DNA of 64,000 nt from an uncultured Woeseiaceae bacterium (GTDB taxonomy: Bacteria > Pseudomonadota > Gammaproteobacteria > Steroidobacterales > Woeseiaceae), in NCBI GenBank assembly GCA_947259985.1, contig CAMYOJ010000012.1, forward strand, positions 24,693 through 88,692. The letters run 5' to 3'. Made by a program: the position numbers and the translations under genes. Shown here one piece after another: positions 9,263 through 23,432 of the stretch; the first letter of the stretch is position 1; each line of letters opens with the position of its first letter. The notes below the pieces were generated by a model, which saw nothing but the letters and a program-made list of their open reading frames with translations, ran no database searches and had not been told where the DNA came from.

Positions 9263-9796
9263 ATGCGATACGCCGCCTACGGATCCAACCTGCATCCCCT
9301 GCGCCTGTCCCGGCGACTCGCGACGGCGCGCCTGCTTGGAACGGCGTTCCTGCCGGGCTGGTCGCTTCGTTTTCACAAGCGCAGCGCGGACGCGTCGGGC
9401 AAGTGCAGTATTCAGCGCGGTAGCCGCGGCGTGCACTTTGCCATCTATGACATCAGCGAAGCCGACAAAATATTGCTCGACAAGATCGAGGGTGTCGGCT
9501 CGGGGTACGACGAAGCCTGCATTGACGTTCCGTCTTTCGGTCGCTGCCTCTCATACACGGCAAGTGCCACGCACATCGATGATTCGCTGTTCCCGTACGA
9601 CTGGTACCGCGAACTCGTACTCGCGGGTGCGCGCTTGCTGGATTTCCCCAAAGACTACGTGAGTGCGATTGCCAGCGTTTCAGCATGCCGGGATCCGGAA
9701 CCGTCAAGGCACCAGGAAATGTGGGACCTCGTCAACCTAATCCAGGTGCAGGGCCTTCATCTTCCGAGCGAGAGTATTACGTCCCCAGCCGAGTAA
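9263..9796 (+). CDS. gamma-glutamylcyclotransferase-like protein
   Basis: N-terminal MRYAAYGSNLHPLRLSRRL typical of GGCT/AIG2-like fold. Confidence 0.75.
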   Translation: MRYAAYGSNLHPLRLSRRLATARLLGTAFLPGWSLRFHKRSADASGKCSIQRGSRGVHFAIYDISEADKILLDKIEGVGSGYDEACIDVPSFGRCLSYTASATHIDDSLFPYDWYRELVLAGARLLDFPKDYVSAIASVSACRDPEPSRHQEMWDLVNLIQVQGLHLPSESITSPAE

Positions 9797-11095
9797 CTTC
9801 GCAGCTTCCTGCCGGTGGCCATTCGTTTGCGACATCGCGATCTCAATCAACGTTTTCTCGAACTCGGGCAACGCGGCCTCAAGGAGCGGCATGTCGCTGT
9901 TGTGAAGCTGTCGTTCGGCCCACGAGGCCAGCACTCGCGTCCACTCCCTGGTCGCTCGTTTCGGCGATTCGCTTCCGCCGAGGTCGCCCGGGATATCCTC
10001 GGCCGTGATTACGGTGCCCGGCGCCGTGACAGTAAGACGGCGCGTCGCATTGACGAGCTGGCGCACATTGCCGGGCCACGAGAACGCCTGCAAAAGCTCT
10101 TTAGCGGCTGTGGCGAGATAATGATTCAGCAATAGCGGTATATCGTCACGTCGTTGTCGAAGCGGTGGCGTATTGATGCGAATGACATTGAGACGGTGAT
10201 ACAGGTCCTCGCGAAAACGTGATTCCTTGACGGCCCTTGCGAGATCCTGGTTTGTGGCCGCTATGACACGGACGTCGACCTTTATCGGCGTTTGCCCGCC
10301 AACACGATAAAACTCACTCTCGGCCAGCACGCGAAGCAGGCGGGTTTGTAATGCCGGCGACATGTCGCCTATTTCATCGAGAAACAGCGTGCCGCCATCG
10401 GCCTGTTCAAAGCGACCGATGCGCCGGGAGTCGGCGCCCGTAAACGCTCCTTTCTCGTGCCCGAACAGCTCGGACTCGAGAAGCTCCGAGGCGATAGCGG
10501 AAGTATTCAGCGCGACGAAGGTCTTGTTGGCCCGGGGGCTGTGGTCGTGCAGCGCTTGTGCGACGAGCTCCTTGCCGGTGCCCGACTCGCCCGTAATCAG
10601 CACGGTCATACTTGAACCTGCGAGTCGGCCAATGGACCGAAACACCTCCTGCATCGCGGGCGCCTGGCCGATCATGGAGGCGATGGCATCAGGCTTGCTG
10701 GCTGTTTCTTCGCCACCCCTGCCGTTCGCTCGCGCAGCCTTCTGCACGAGCTCGACCGCCTCGTCGATGTCGAAGGGTTTAGGCAGGTACTCGAATGCGC
10801 CACCTTTGTAGGCCGCCACGGCGTTCTCGAGATCGGAGTGCGCCGTGATAACGATAATCGGCAGTTCGGGCCGGGAATTCCGCAGGCGCTCGAGCAGCGC
10901 GATGCCACTCATGCCTGGCATGCGGACGTCAGTTATCAGTACGTCGGGTTCCGCGTCATCGATCGCCTCGAGCAGGTGCTCGGCGCGCTCGAAACTTCTC
11001 GTCTGCATGTCGGCCTGGTTTAGCGCCTTTTCAAGGACCCAGCGGACCGACTGGTCGTCATCGACAATCCAGACGTCGAGTCGATCGTTAGCCAT
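9737..11095 (-). CDS. ntrC: nitrogen regulation response regulator NtrC (sigma54 activator)
   Basis: Receiver domain, AAA+ with GESGTGKE and EKGAFTGA, LFLDEIGDM, Fis-type HTH at the C-terminus; next to ntrB and glnA. Confidence 0.95.
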   Translation of the reverse strand: MANDRLDVWIVDDDQSVRWVLEKALNQADMQTRSFERAEHLLEAIDDAEPDVLITDVRMPGMSGIALLERLRNSRPELPIIVITAHSDLENAVAAYKGGAFEYLPKPFDIDEAVELVQKAARANGRGGEETASKPDAIASMIGQAPAMQEVFRSIGRLAGSSMTVLITGESGTGKELVAQALHDHSPRANKTFVALNTSAIASELLESELFGHEKGAFTGADSRRIGRFEQADGGTLFLDEIGDMSPALQTRLLRVLAESEFYRVGGQTPIKVDVRVIAATNQDLARAVKESRFREDLYHRLNVIRINTPPLRQRRDDIPLLLNHYLATAAKELLQAFSWPGNVRQLVNATRRLTVTAPGTVITAEDIPGDLGGSESPKRATREWTRVLASWAERQLHNSDMPLLEAALPEFEKTLIEIAMSQTNGHRQEAAKLLGWGRNTLARKMKALHLD

Positions 11096-12199
11096 CGGCG
11101 TCAGTCTCCTGCTGTTCGATCGGTATGCGGACGTAGAAGACCGTGCGCCCGGGCCGGCTTTCGAATTCGATTAGCCCGCCGTGACGGCTCAACAGTTCCT
11201 GCGCTGCGGGCAGGCCGAGCCCGGTTCCATCCGGCCGACTCGTTACGAGAGGATAGAAAACGGTGTCCTGCAGTTCGAACGGGATGCCGGGTCCGTCGTC
11301 CTCGATCTCGATCGATGCGATGACGCGGTGGCGTGTATCGCCAATCGTGAAATTGGTGGCAGCGCGGCTACGTAAGGTGACCTTCCCGTGCCCGTCAAGC
11401 GCTGCGGCTGCGTTTCTAATCAGATTGAGGAACGCCTGGATCATCTGGTCACGATCGAGGTCGATCATCGGCAGGCCCGGATCGTAATCCCTCTGCACGG
11501 TGAGTCGCTTCTCAGCTTCGGTTTCGACAATGCGCACGACGTATTCGAGCAGCTCGTGGATGTTTACAGGCCGCTTCATCGGCGGGCCGCCGGGCCCCAA
11601 CAATGTGTCAACAAGGGCCGCGAGTCGGTCCGTCTCGCTGATCACGACATCGGTATACTCGTGCAGCTCTTCGTTTTCGAGTTGTCGCTCCAGCAGCTGT
11701 GCCGCACCTCGAATTCCCCCGAGCGGATTCTTGATTTCGTGGGCGAGCTGGCGAATCATTTGCCGGCCGGCCCCATGCTGTATCAGCAGCGCATTCTCGC
11801 GCGTAATTTGCGAGCGTCGAGTCACGTCAGCTATTTCAATGAGCAGCACCGCCTTGTCGGCCTGGATGGGTGAGACCCGACAATCGACGACACGCTCATC
11901 TCCGTGCACCTCGGTGGGCGCAAGATGCATTTCGTTCGCGTAGTGATCGCCTGTTTGAACGACACGGGTCAGTATGTCGCGCATCTCGGGCTCATCGTCG
12001 ACCAGTCGCAACAGCGACTTGCCGCGCGCGCGTTGCTGGCTTATGCCGAGGATGTTCTCGGCTGCCGGGTTTAGTGCGACGATCAACAGATGCTCGTCGA
12101 GCAGGATTACGCCAGAACTCAGGTTGTCGAGAATGTAAGCGGAACCGCGGCGAAGCTCGTCGCCGTCACCGGGGCCGGAAGGACCTTTGCCGGCCGTCT
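11088..12199 (-). CDS. ntrB: nitrogen regulation sensor histidine kinase NtrB (start not resolved)
   Basis: PAS domain, LAHEIKNPLGGIRGAAQLL H-box, DDGPGIP, TGLGLPAAQELLSRHGG. No ATG near the expected N-terminus; the 12449 start in the ORF track runs through the DUF4124 gene. Confidence 0.88.
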
Positions 12200-12202
12200 T
12201 GT

Positions 12203-12736
12203 CTAGCGGCCCCGAATCGTGTTCTGCTGCACGTAGAACCGGTTCGGCAGACTTCGGATCATGAGTTTGCCCGTCTCGTCCAGCACTTCGGCCTGCACGT
12301 TGTGCACGCCACGATAAACTTCCTCGATCTGGAAGCTCGTCCCCGTCACCGTTCTCGGCGTACCGTCGAAATACACCCGTACCTGGTGGCCGGGTTGCAA
12401 CCCTGGACTCAGGGCCAACGAAACGTTTAGGACGCCCTCGATATTCCATAGCGTTTCTTCAGGAGCCGGGGCGGCAACTTCGAGCGATTCGTAGCGGAAC
12501 GGACCGGCGTCTTCCTCTGCCGCATCTTCAGTTGCGTCGGACGCGGCACCCTGCTCGCGCGTGACGGGCCTGCTCCTGACGGTATTGGCTTCGGGCAATA
12601 CGATATGCTTCGCGCCAGGCTCCGGCCGGTCGGAGTAGTGCACAACACCGTCTTCGTCGGTCCACGTGTAGGCATCAGCGAGGACGCCGCTTGTGGCGAG
12701 CAGCCCGAGAAGGATGAAAATCGGTCGTGTTTCCAT
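12203..12736 (-). CDS. DUF4124 domain-containing exported protein
   Basis: Signal peptide followed by YTWTDEDGVVHYSDRPEPGAKHIVL, characteristic of DUF4124. Confidence 0.85.
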   Translation of the reverse strand: METRPIFILLGLLATSGVLADAYTWTDEDGVVHYSDRPEPGAKHIVLPEANTVRSRPVTREQGAASDATEDAAEEDAGPFRYESLEVAAPAPEETLWNIEGVLNVSLALSPGLQPGHQVRVYFDGTPRTVTGTSFQIEEVYRGVHNVQAEVLDETGKLMIRSLPNRFYVQQNTIRGR

Positions 12737-12776
12737 GCAGTTAGCATAGCAGTGCTGGTGCGATCCGGGCTAGTGG

Positions 12777-12799
12777 CCGGGCGGCAAAATGCCGCCCGG
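12777..12799. terminator. stable hairpin downstream of glnA (possible terminator/attenuator before DUF4124-ntrBC)
   Basis: CCGGGCGGCA-AAA-TGCCGCCCGG perfect 10-bp stem; no clear U-run. Confidence 0.5.
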
Positions 12800-12816
12800 T
12801 TCACACTTTTGCCCTG

Positions 12817-14226
12817 CTACAGGCTGTAATACATGTCAAATTCGACCGGATGCGTCGTCATCCTGAGGCGCGTGACGTTTTCCATCTTGAGGTCGATGTA
12901 AGCGTCGATCAGGTCGTCACTGAATACGCCGCCGGCTTTGAGGAATTCACGATCCTCGTCGAGCGCGCCGAGCGCCTCATCGAGGGAGAATGCGACAAGC
13001 TTCAGCTCCTTCTCTTCCTCCGGTGGCAGGTCATAAAGGTCCTTGTCCATCGCGTCTCCGGGGTGGATCTTGTTCTGAATACCGTCGACGCCCGCCATCA
13101 TCATTGCCGCAAACGCGAGATAAGGGTTGGCCATCGAGTCCGGGAAGCGTACTTCGATACGACGGCCCTTCGGGTTGGCGATGTAAGGGATACGAATCGA
13201 CGCCGAGCGATTACGGGCCGAGTAAGCAAGAATCGTCGGTGCCTCGAAACCCGGCACCAGGCGCTTGTAGCTGTTCGTCGATGGGTTCGTAAACGCATTA
13301 ATTGCCTTGGCATGCTTGATGACGCCGCCGATGTAGTACAGCGCTGTTTCTGACAGGCCTCCATAGCCGTCGCCTGAGAAAAGGTTCTCGCCGTCCTTGA
13401 ACAGAGACTGGTGCACGTGCATGCCGTTACCGTTGTCGTTGACGAGCGGCTTGGGCATAAACGTCGCCGTTTTCCCGTACGCATGAGCGACGTTGTGCAC
13501 GGCGTATTTCATGATCTGCACTTCGTCGGCCTTGCTTACTAAGGTGTTGAATTTAGTGCCAATTTCACACTGTCCGGCGGTCGCAACCTCGTGATGGTGA
13601 ACCTCGGTTTCGACGCCGAGCTCCTCGATGGCGAGACACATCGACGAACGAACGTCGTGCAGCGAGTCAACGGGCGGTACCGGGAAGTAACCGCCTTTGA
13701 TGGTCGGACGGTGGCCCGTGTTTCCCTCTTCGATGCTGCGGTCCGTATTCCACGCGCCCTCATCGGAGTCAACCTTGTAAAATGCGCCCTGCATGGTGTC
13801 ATCCCAGGCGACATGATCGAAGACGAAGAACTCGTTCTCAGGTCCGAAGTATGCGGCGTCGGCGACGCCCGAAGAGTTGAGATATGCCTCCGCACGCTCG
13901 GCGAGCGAACGCGGGCAACGATCGTAACCCTGCATCGTCGATGGTTCGACGACGTTGCAGCGCAGGTTCAGCGTGGGCTCGTCCGGAAAGATGTCGACTA
14001 CGGCTGTGTCCGGATCCGGCATCAGGATCATGTCCGACTCGTTGATTCCCTTCCAACCTGAAATCGACGACCCGTCAAACATCTTGCCGTCTTCGAACAA
14101 ATCTTCATCCACCACGCGGGCTGGCACGGTTACATGTTGTTCTTTGCCAATCGTGTCGGTGAAACGAAAATCGACAAACTTGACCTCTGCCTCTTTTATG
14201 AGGGCAATTACCTCTGCGGCCGTCAT
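12817..14226 (-). CDS. glnA: type I glutamine synthetase
   Basis: [50 protein letters not shown], adenylylation-type site [20 protein letters not shown]. Confidence 0.97.
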   Translation of the reverse strand: MTAAEVIALIKEAEVKFVDFRFTDTIGKEQHVTVPARVVDEDLFEDGKMFDGSSISGWKGINESDMILMPDPDTAVVDIFPDEPTLNLRCNVVEPSTMQGYDRCPRSLAERAEAYLNSSGVADAAYFGPENEFFVFDHVAWDDTMQGAFYKVDSDEGAWNTDRSIEEGNTGHRPTIKGGYFPVPPVDSLHDVRSSMCLAIEELGVETEVHHHEVATAGQCEIGTKFNTLVSKADEVQIMKYAVHNVAHAYGKTATFMPKPLVNDNGNGMHVHQSLFKDGENLFSGDGYGGLSETALYYIGGVIKHAKAINAFTNPSTNSYKRLVPGFEAPTILAYSARNRSASIRIPYIANPKGRRIEVRFPDSMANPYLAFAAMMMAGVDGIQNKIHPGDAMDKDLYDLPPEEEKELKLVAFSLDEALGALDEDREFLKAGGVFSDDLIDAYIDLKMENVTRLRMTTHPVEFDMYYSL

Positions 14227-14292
14227 GAGTTTTTCCTCCAGGTTGTATGTGCAATAAATCGCCGCTCGACGCGGCCCGATGGAAGTCTTGAT

Positions 14293-14309
14293 TGCACGAT
14301 GCGTGCCAA
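14293..14309 (-). promoter_or_regulatory. putative sigma54 promoter of glnA
   Basis: Minus strand TTGGCACG-CATC-GTGCA: GG-N10-GC spacing intact, one deviation (GTGC for TTGC), upstream of the glnA start at 14226. Confidence 0.75.
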
Positions 14310-14370
14310 ATTGGTGCCTTTCTTAAGCTGCTGTTTAATAACAGGTTTTTAATATGTCCTCGCCCGGGCT

Positions 14371-14387
14371 TGCACCAGGTTGGTGCG
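14371..14387. promoter_or_regulatory. putative NtrC-binding site upstream of glnA
   Basis: TGCACC-AGGTT-GGTGCG, close to the NtrC consensus TGCACC-N5-GGTGCA, about 75 bp upstream of the sigma54 element. Confidence 0.7.
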
Positions 14388-14538
14388 AGGCCGGCCGCGG
14401 CCGCGCCATTATAGTGCAAGCTGTGGCCGCGCGCACCCGTTTGGGGCGTGTCGCCCGCGCGCGGCCTTGATTCTGATCGCCCCCAAAGCGCTGAAAGCCG
14501 TTATACTTCGCGCCTTTGGCCCACCGTGACACTCGAGA

Positions 14539-15471
14539 ATGAGCACCGATATATCGCCTGATGCGTTGAGCTTCCAGGACCTGATCCTGAAGCTGCAGCA
14601 ATACTGGGCCGAGCGTGGCTGCGTGATAATGCAGCCCTACGACATGGAAATGGGGGCCGGCACCTTCCACCCGGCAACGTTTCTGCGTGCCGTGGGTCCG
14701 GAACCATGGTCTGCGGCCTATGTGCAACCGAGCCGGCGACCGACCGATGGCCGTTATGGAGACAATCCGTTTCGGCTGCAGCACTATTATCAGTACCAGG
14801 TCGTCATCAAGCCGTCACCCGAAGACATACAGGATATGTACCTGGGCTCGCTCGCGGCCATCGGCATCGACTCGACTATCCACGACATCCGGTTTGTCGA
14901 GGACAACTGGGAGTCTCCGACACTGGGTGCCTGGGGGCTGGGCTGGGAGGTCTGGCTCAACGGCATGGAGGTCACGCAGTTCACCTATTTCCAGCAGGTC
15001 GGCGGCCTCGAGTGCCGGCCGGTCACGGGCGAGATTACTTATGGCCTCGAACGGCTCGCCATGTACCTGCAGAACGTCGAGAGCATTTTCGATCTCGTCT
15101 GGACGGATGGTCCACTGGGTCGCATCACCTACGGCGACGTTTATCACCAGAACGAGTTCGAGCAATCAAAATTCAACTTCGAAGAGGCTGACGTCGACGA
15201 GCTGTTTCACGCCTTCGATCATGCCGAACAGGAGAGCCGGCGGCTCATCGAACTGAACCTCGCGCTCCCGGCTTACGAGCAGATGCTCACAGCTTCGCAT
15301 ACGTTCAACCTCCTCGACGCGCGCCAGGCAATTTCTGTAACCGAGCGGCAGCGATTCATCCTCCGCGTGCGTGCGATGTCGCGCGCTATCTGCGAGGCCT
15401 ATTACGCAAGTCGCGAAGCCCTCGGTTTTCCGATGCTCGCGACCGTTAGCCAGAAGGCGGCTGCGAAATGA
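14539..15471 (+). CDS. glyQ: glycyl-tRNA synthetase alpha subunit
   Basis: [64 protein letters not shown]. Confidence 0.97.
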   Translation: MSTDISPDALSFQDLILKLQQYWAERGCVIMQPYDMEMGAGTFHPATFLRAVGPEPWSAAYVQPSRRPTDGRYGDNPFRLQHYYQYQVVIKPSPEDIQDMYLGSLAAIGIDSTIHDIRFVEDNWESPTLGAWGLGWEVWLNGMEVTQFTYFQQVGGLECRPVTGEITYGLERLAMYLQNVESIFDLVWTDGPLGRITYGDVYHQNEFEQSKFNFEEADVDELFHAFDHAEQESRRLIELNLALPAYEQMLTASHTFNLLDARQAISVTERQRFILRVRAMSRAICEAYYASREALGFPMLATVSQKAAAK

Positions 15472-17555
15472 GCGCCGACAATCTGCTCGTAGAGATCGGC
15501 ACCGAGGAGCTGCCGCCCAAAGCATTGCGGTCATTGATGGAAGCTTTTGGCGAGGGCCTGGAAGCAGCCATTGATGAAGTGCGGCTCGCGCGTGGCGACT
15601 TGCGCGTCTATGCAAGCCCACGACGGCTTGCCGTCATCGTCGATTCGCTGGCACGCGAACAGGATGACCGCAAAATCGAGCACAAGGGACCGCCGCTAAA
15701 GATCGCTTTCGATGCCGACGGCAATCCCACTCCCGCGGCAGCGGCGTTTGCCAGGAAATGCGGCGTCGACGTAGCCGACCTCGAGCGCAGCAAAACGGAC
15801 AAAGGCGAGTGGCTGTCTTTCGCCAGCGTCGAGAAAGGCAAGAGCGCCGCCGAGTTGTTACCCGGCCTCGTCGAGCGCGCATTGTCTGCGCTGCCGATAC
15901 CGCGGCGCATGCGCTGGGGTGCCGGCGAAGCAGAGTTCGTGCGCCCGGTGCATTGGGTCGTGCTGATACACGGTCACGACGTAGTCGACACGTCGATCAT
16001 GGGTATTGCCACCACCAACCAGAGTCGCGGGCATCGAGTTCATTGCAGCGAGCCTGTCATTATAAAGGATGCCGACTCGTACCTGGGGGCCCTCGAAAAA
16101 GAGGGCCACGTGATTGCCGATTTCGAGCGCAGACGCGATCTCGTTAGCGATGGCGTAAATGCTGCCGCGGCCGATGCGGGTGGCGTTGTCGTTGAAGGCG
16201 AATCGCTGTACGACGAGGTGGCGGCGCTGGTTGAGTGGCCCGTGCCGCTGCTGGGAAAATTTGACGCGGAGTACCTCGAGCTGCCGCGCGAAGTTGTGAT
16301 CTCGACACTGACCGGTCATCAACGGTATTTCCCGGTAGCGGACAAGGGCGGTGAGCTGTTACCGCGGTTTGTTACGGTGGCCAACATCGAGAGCAGGGAC
16401 CCCGACCAGGTTCGTGACGGCAACGAGCGCGTCATTCGACCGCGCCTGGCCGACGCGGCGTTTTTCTGGGACAACGACCGGCGCAAGACCCTGTCCAGTC
16501 GTGAAGACGCATTGCGCGAAGTCGTCTATCAAAGCGGCCTTGGCAGCCTTCATGACAAGAGCCTTCGCATCGGCAAGCTGGCGCACTGGCTTGCCGCGCA
16601 GCTGGGCGTCGATGGGGCGAATGCGGAGCGCGCAGCGGCGCTTGCCAAGTGCGATCTCCTGACGGGCATGGTCGGGGAGTTTCCCGAACTGCAGGGAACC
16701 ATGGGGCGTTACTATGCCCTGTCCGACGGCGAACCCGGCGACGTTGCTGATGCGATCGCCGAGCACTATCAGCCGCGCTTCGCCGGCGACTCCCTTCCTG
16801 CCAGCATCGCCGGCCAAATACTGAGCGCCGCCGACAAGATGGACACGCTGGCCGGTGTCTTTTCAATTGGCAAGAAGCCCAGCGGCAACCGCGATCCGTT
16901 CGGCCTGCGACGGGCCGCGCTCGGCATCGTCCGCATCTCTATCGAGTGTGGGCTGGATGTCGATCTTAAGAAATTGATTGCGACTGCCGTCAAGCTACAG
17001 CCGAAGAGCAAGGCGGACAGCGAGGAGCTCGGGGCCGAACTGTACGTCTTCATTACCGATCGTTTGCGGCGCTATTTCCTGGATCGCGACACCGGCCTTG
17101 CGACAGAGACCTTCGACTCCGTTATGGCCCGGCGCCCGGCTTCGCTGGTCGATTTCGATCGGCGTCTCGCGGCCGTGCAGACCTTCGCGCGGCTCGAACA
17201 GGCCGAGAGCCTGGCGGCGGCCAACAAGAGAATCGCCAACATCCTGCGGAAGGCTGGCGACACGAGTGGCAAGAAAGTCAGCAAAAAACTTTTCGAGCAC
17301 GATGCCGAGACCGTGCTCGCGAATGCGCTCGACAATGCCCGGGACAAGGTGCTGCCGATGATCGAAACGCGCAGCTACGCGGAAGCGCTCAACGAGCTTG
17401 CTAACCTCAGGGAGCCCGTGGACCGCTATTTCGACGATGTCATGGTTATGGCTGAAGACGCGGCCGTACGCGACAATCGATTGGCGCTTTTAGCCGAGCT
17501 TCGCGCACTTTTTCTCGATGTTGCCGACATTTCGCGTCTTTCGCTTGGATCTTGA
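15468..17555 (+). CDS. glyS: glycyl-tRNA synthetase beta subunit
   Basis: [15 protein letters not shown] start; ATGA overlap with glyQ; large beta-subunit protein. Confidence 0.96.
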   Translation: MSADNLLVEIGTEELPPKALRSLMEAFGEGLEAAIDEVRLARGDLRVYASPRRLAVIVDSLAREQDDRKIEHKGPPLKIAFDADGNPTPAAAAFARKCGVDVADLERSKTDKGEWLSFASVEKGKSAAELLPGLVERALSALPIPRRMRWGAGEAEFVRPVHWVVLIHGHDVVDTSIMGIATTNQSRGHRVHCSEPVIIKDADSYLGALEKEGHVIADFERRRDLVSDGVNAAAADAGGVVVEGESLYDEVAALVEWPVPLLGKFDAEYLELPREVVISTLTGHQRYFPVADKGGELLPRFVTVANIESRDPDQVRDGNERVIRPRLADAAFFWDNDRRKTLSSREDALREVVYQSGLGSLHDKSLRIGKLAHWLAAQLGVDGANAERAAALAKCDLLTGMVGEFPELQGTMGRYYALSDGEPGDVADAIAEHYQPRFAGDSLPASIAGQILSAADKMDTLAGVFSIGKKPSGNRDPFGLRRAALGIVRISIECGLDVDLKKLIATAVKLQPKSKADSEELGAELYVFITDRLRRYFLDRDTGLATETFDSVMARRPASLVDFDRRLAAVQTFARLEQAESLAAANKRIANILRKAGDTSGKKVSKKLFEHDAETVLANALDNARDKVLPMIETRSYAEALNELANLREPVDRYFDDVMVMAEDAAVRDNRLALLAELRALFLDVADISRLSLGS

Positions 17556-18124
17556 TGGCATCTCGACCAAACGACAGGGGGCTCGTGATCCTCGATCGCG
17601 ACGGTGTCATCAATCGCGACTCGCCGGCGTTCGTCAAATCCACCGACGAGTGGATACCGCTGCCCGGCAGCATCCGTGCCATTGCGGCGCTGGATCGAGG
17701 CGGTTTCACGGTAACGATTGCCAGCAACCAGTCCGGAATCTCGCGCGGCCTCTTCGATCGCAACGCGCTGCGTTCGATGCACCGCAAACTCCGACGGCTC
17801 GTCGCGACAGAGGGCGGTCATGTGGCCCGCATTGTGGTCTGCCCACACGGCCCCGACGACGGCTGCGCTTGCCGCAAGCCCAGGGCCGGGCTGTTGCGTC
17901 GGCTCGGCCGCCATTACAAAACGAGCCTGGACGGCGTCCCCGTAATCGGCGATTCCCTGCGCGACCTGCAAGCTGCGGCGCGCGCGGGTGCCCGTCCGAT
18001 CCTCGTGCGCAGCGGCAACGGCCGGAACACCGAGGCCGCATTGCCCGGGGAACTGGCCGCTACCGAAATCTACGACGACCTTGCGGCCGCGGCGGCCGCG
18101 CTGCTCAGGGAGCACAATAAATGA
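17552..18124 (+). CDS. gmhB: D-glycero-beta-D-manno-heptose-1,7-bisphosphate 7-phosphatase
   Basis: LVILDRDGVINRDSPAFVKSTDEWIPLPGS, NQSGISRGLF, CPHGPDDGCACRKP. Confidence 0.92.
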   Translation: MMASRPNDRGLVILDRDGVINRDSPAFVKSTDEWIPLPGSIRAIAALDRGGFTVTIASNQSGISRGLFDRNALRSMHRKLRRLVATEGGHVARIVVCPHGPDDGCACRKPRAGLLRRLGRHYKTSLDGVPVIGDSLRDLQAAARAGARPILVRSGNGRNTEAALPGELAATEIYDDLAAAAAALLREHNK

Positions 18125-18843
18125 TTCGCTGGTTACGCTCCGCTGTGTTCGTGGCGTTAGGGTTCACCTCGGCCGTTGGGGTGTCCGTAGTGTTGATACT
18201 CTTGTTCTGGGCCCCGCGGACCTGGCGTCATCGCGTGCTCGTTGCGTTCTGCAGCATGTTGTTGCGGGCCGGGGATCTCCTGTGCGGGCTCAAGGTTGTC
18301 GTCGAAGGCAGGGAAAATCTCCCGGACGCTCCCAGCGTCCTCATGATCAAGCACACCTCGGCGCTGGAAACATACGGCCACGTACCGATGTTCCCGCGCA
18401 CCTCCTGGGTCGTGAAGCGAGAGCTGATCTGGACGCCCTTCGTGGGTTGGGCGATCGCGCTCGTTCTCAGCCCTATCGCGATTAATCGCGGAAACGGTCA
18501 TTCGGCCGTGAGACAGGTCATCGAGCAGGGCAAGGAGCGGCTGGCCAGTGGCAACTGGGTAACGGTCTTTCCCGAGGGTACGCGCGTGCAGCCCGGTGAG
18601 ACTCGCAAGTACGGCATCAGCGGTGCCGCTCTCGCCCACGCGGCTGGTGCGCCCATTGTGCCGGTTGCGCACAACGCCGGCGATTTCTGGCGCCGTCGTG
18701 AGTTCGTCAAAAGGCCCGGTACCGTGCGCTTCGTCATCGGCCCGCCAATCGATGCTTCGACGCAGCCCCCCAAAGAGACGAACCAGATTGTGCAGGACTG
18801 GATCGAAAACAAAATGCGCGAGATCAGCAGCGCTTACGATTAG
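18121..18843 (+). CDS. plsC: 1-acyl-sn-glycerol-3-phosphate acyltransferase
   Basis: Variant acyltransferase motif IKHTSALET and VFPEGTRVQPGETRKYGISG. Confidence 0.85.
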   Translation: MIRWLRSAVFVALGFTSAVGVSVVLILLFWAPRTWRHRVLVAFCSMLLRAGDLLCGLKVVVEGRENLPDAPSVLMIKHTSALETYGHVPMFPRTSWVVKRELIWTPFVGWAIALVLSPIAINRGNGHSAVRQVIEQGKERLASGNWVTVFPEGTRVQPGETRKYGISGAALAHAAGAPIVPVAHNAGDFWRRREFVKRPGTVRFVIGPPIDASTQPPKETNQIVQDWIENKMREISSAYD

Positions 18844-18862
18844 CTGACGCTTCTGCTCCTGA

Positions 18863-22257
<3,395 letters not shown>

Positions 22258-22321
22258 TCAGAGCGTAACCGACGCATTGTATCAAAATTGGGCCCATTAA
22301 GGGCCCTCAAAGCTTTCTTTT

Positions 22322-23410
22322 TTAAAGTGTTTTTGGCCGCTTGACCGGCTCGCCGGCGGGGCTCAGAACGCCGTGTTCCACGTGGAACACGGCGGCCCCT
22401 TCAGGTATCGATAAAGCGGCCCGCTCCAGGCTCGTGGCAACGACCTGGCAGCCCAGCATCGCGACCGCCTCCATGAGGCGATCGAGCGAATCCGCGTCGA
22501 GCTCCGCCGCCGGATCGTCGAGAAGCAACAGCAGTGGCCGCTCGAGTGCCGTCTGCGCCGTCTCGGCCGCCGCGAGGATCATCGCGCTCGCCAGCAGCTT
22601 CTGCTGCCCCCGGGACACCAGCTTCCGGGCCTGGCGCTCGTCATAGCGAATCTTGAGATCGGCACGGTGGGGCCCGTACTGCGTAGCGCCCAGTTGCAGG
22701 TCTCGCTCCAGCCCCTCTGTCAGCAGGGCTTCGAGCGCCAGCTCCTTTTTCCACCCCTGCTGATAATCAAACCCGAGATCGGTACCCAGCAGGCCCTGGC
22801 CGTAACCCTCCAGGCTGCCCTTCGCCACCTCCAGGGAACGACGCCGCGACGCGTCCAGCGCCATGCTCAGCTCCACGAACTCGGCGTTCCAGCTATTTAT
22901 CGCGGCGGGCCGGGAATTTCCCCTGAGCGCGGCATTTCTTTGTTTGAGGACTCGCCGGAAACGACGCCATGCCGTCAGGTGTTCTGGTTCCACGTGGAAC
23001 GCGACCCAGTCCAGGAAGCGGCGGCGCTGTTCAGGCCCGCCGGCGACGAGGTTATGAACTTCCGGATCAATCACCTGCAACGGCAGGGCCTCTGCGAGGG
23101 CCGCGGCACCGCCGCCCTCCCCATCTACCCGTATTTCGAGGCCGGCCCGGCTGTTGCGCACCCCTATTCTCCGATGCCGACCATCATTATCCACCTGCCC
23201 GAACAGCACGAACTCCTGCGCGCCGTGCTGTATGAGGTTCGCTGTACTCGCCCCACGAAACGACTTCCCCCGTCCCAGGTACGCCAATGCCTCCAGGAGA
23301 CTCGTCTTCCCGGAGGCGTTGGCCCCAAAAATAAGGTTGAAGTCCGGCGCCAGCGCGAGCTCGATATTCTCCAGGCAGCGGAAATGGCTCGCCTTGAATG
23401 TACGAATCAT
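22322..23410 (-). CDS. recF: DNA replication/repair protein RecF
   Basis: FRCLENIELALAPDFNLIFGANASGKTSLLEALAYLGRGKSFRG; between dnaN and gyrB. Confidence 0.96.
   Translation of the reverse strand: MIRTFKASHFRCLENIELALAPDFNLIFGANASGKTSLLEALAYLGRGKSFRGASTANLIQHGAQEFVLFGQVDNDGRHRRIGVRNSRAGLEIRVDGEGGGAAALAEALPLQVIDPEVHNLVAGGPEQRRRFLDWVAFHVEPEHLTAWRRFRRVLKQRNAALRGNSRPAAINSWNAEFVELSMALDASRRRSLEVAKGSLEGYGQGLLGTDLGFDYQQGWKKELALEALLTEGLERDLQLGATQYGPHRADLKIRYDERQARKLVSRGQQKLLASAMILAAAETAQTALERPLLLLLDDPAAELDADSLDRLMEAVAMLGCQVVATSLERAALSIPEGAAVFHVEHGVLSPAGEPVKRPKTL
22369..22394. promoter_or_regulatory. parS-like ParB binding site 1 (inside recF)
   Basis: CGCCGTGTTCCACGTGGAACACGGCG, perfect 26-bp palindrome containing TGTTCCACGTGGAACA. 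Confidence 0.88.
22987..23000. promoter_or_regulatory. parS-like ParB binding site 2 (inside recF)
   Basis: GTTCCACGTGGAAC perfect 14-bp palindrome. Confidence 0.8.
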
Positions 23411-23432
23411 CGGGGCCCGAGCACCGCTCTTC

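Noticed and set aside
12200-12449. N-terminal extension of ntrB in the ORF track
   Set aside because: Runs through the DUF4124 coding sequence in another frame and lacks domain similarity.
22290-22306. GGGCCC-ATTAA-GGGCCC hairpin between recF and gyrB as a terminator
   Set aside because: Short 6-bp stem without a convincing U-run on the minus strand; recF-gyrB usually co-transcribed.
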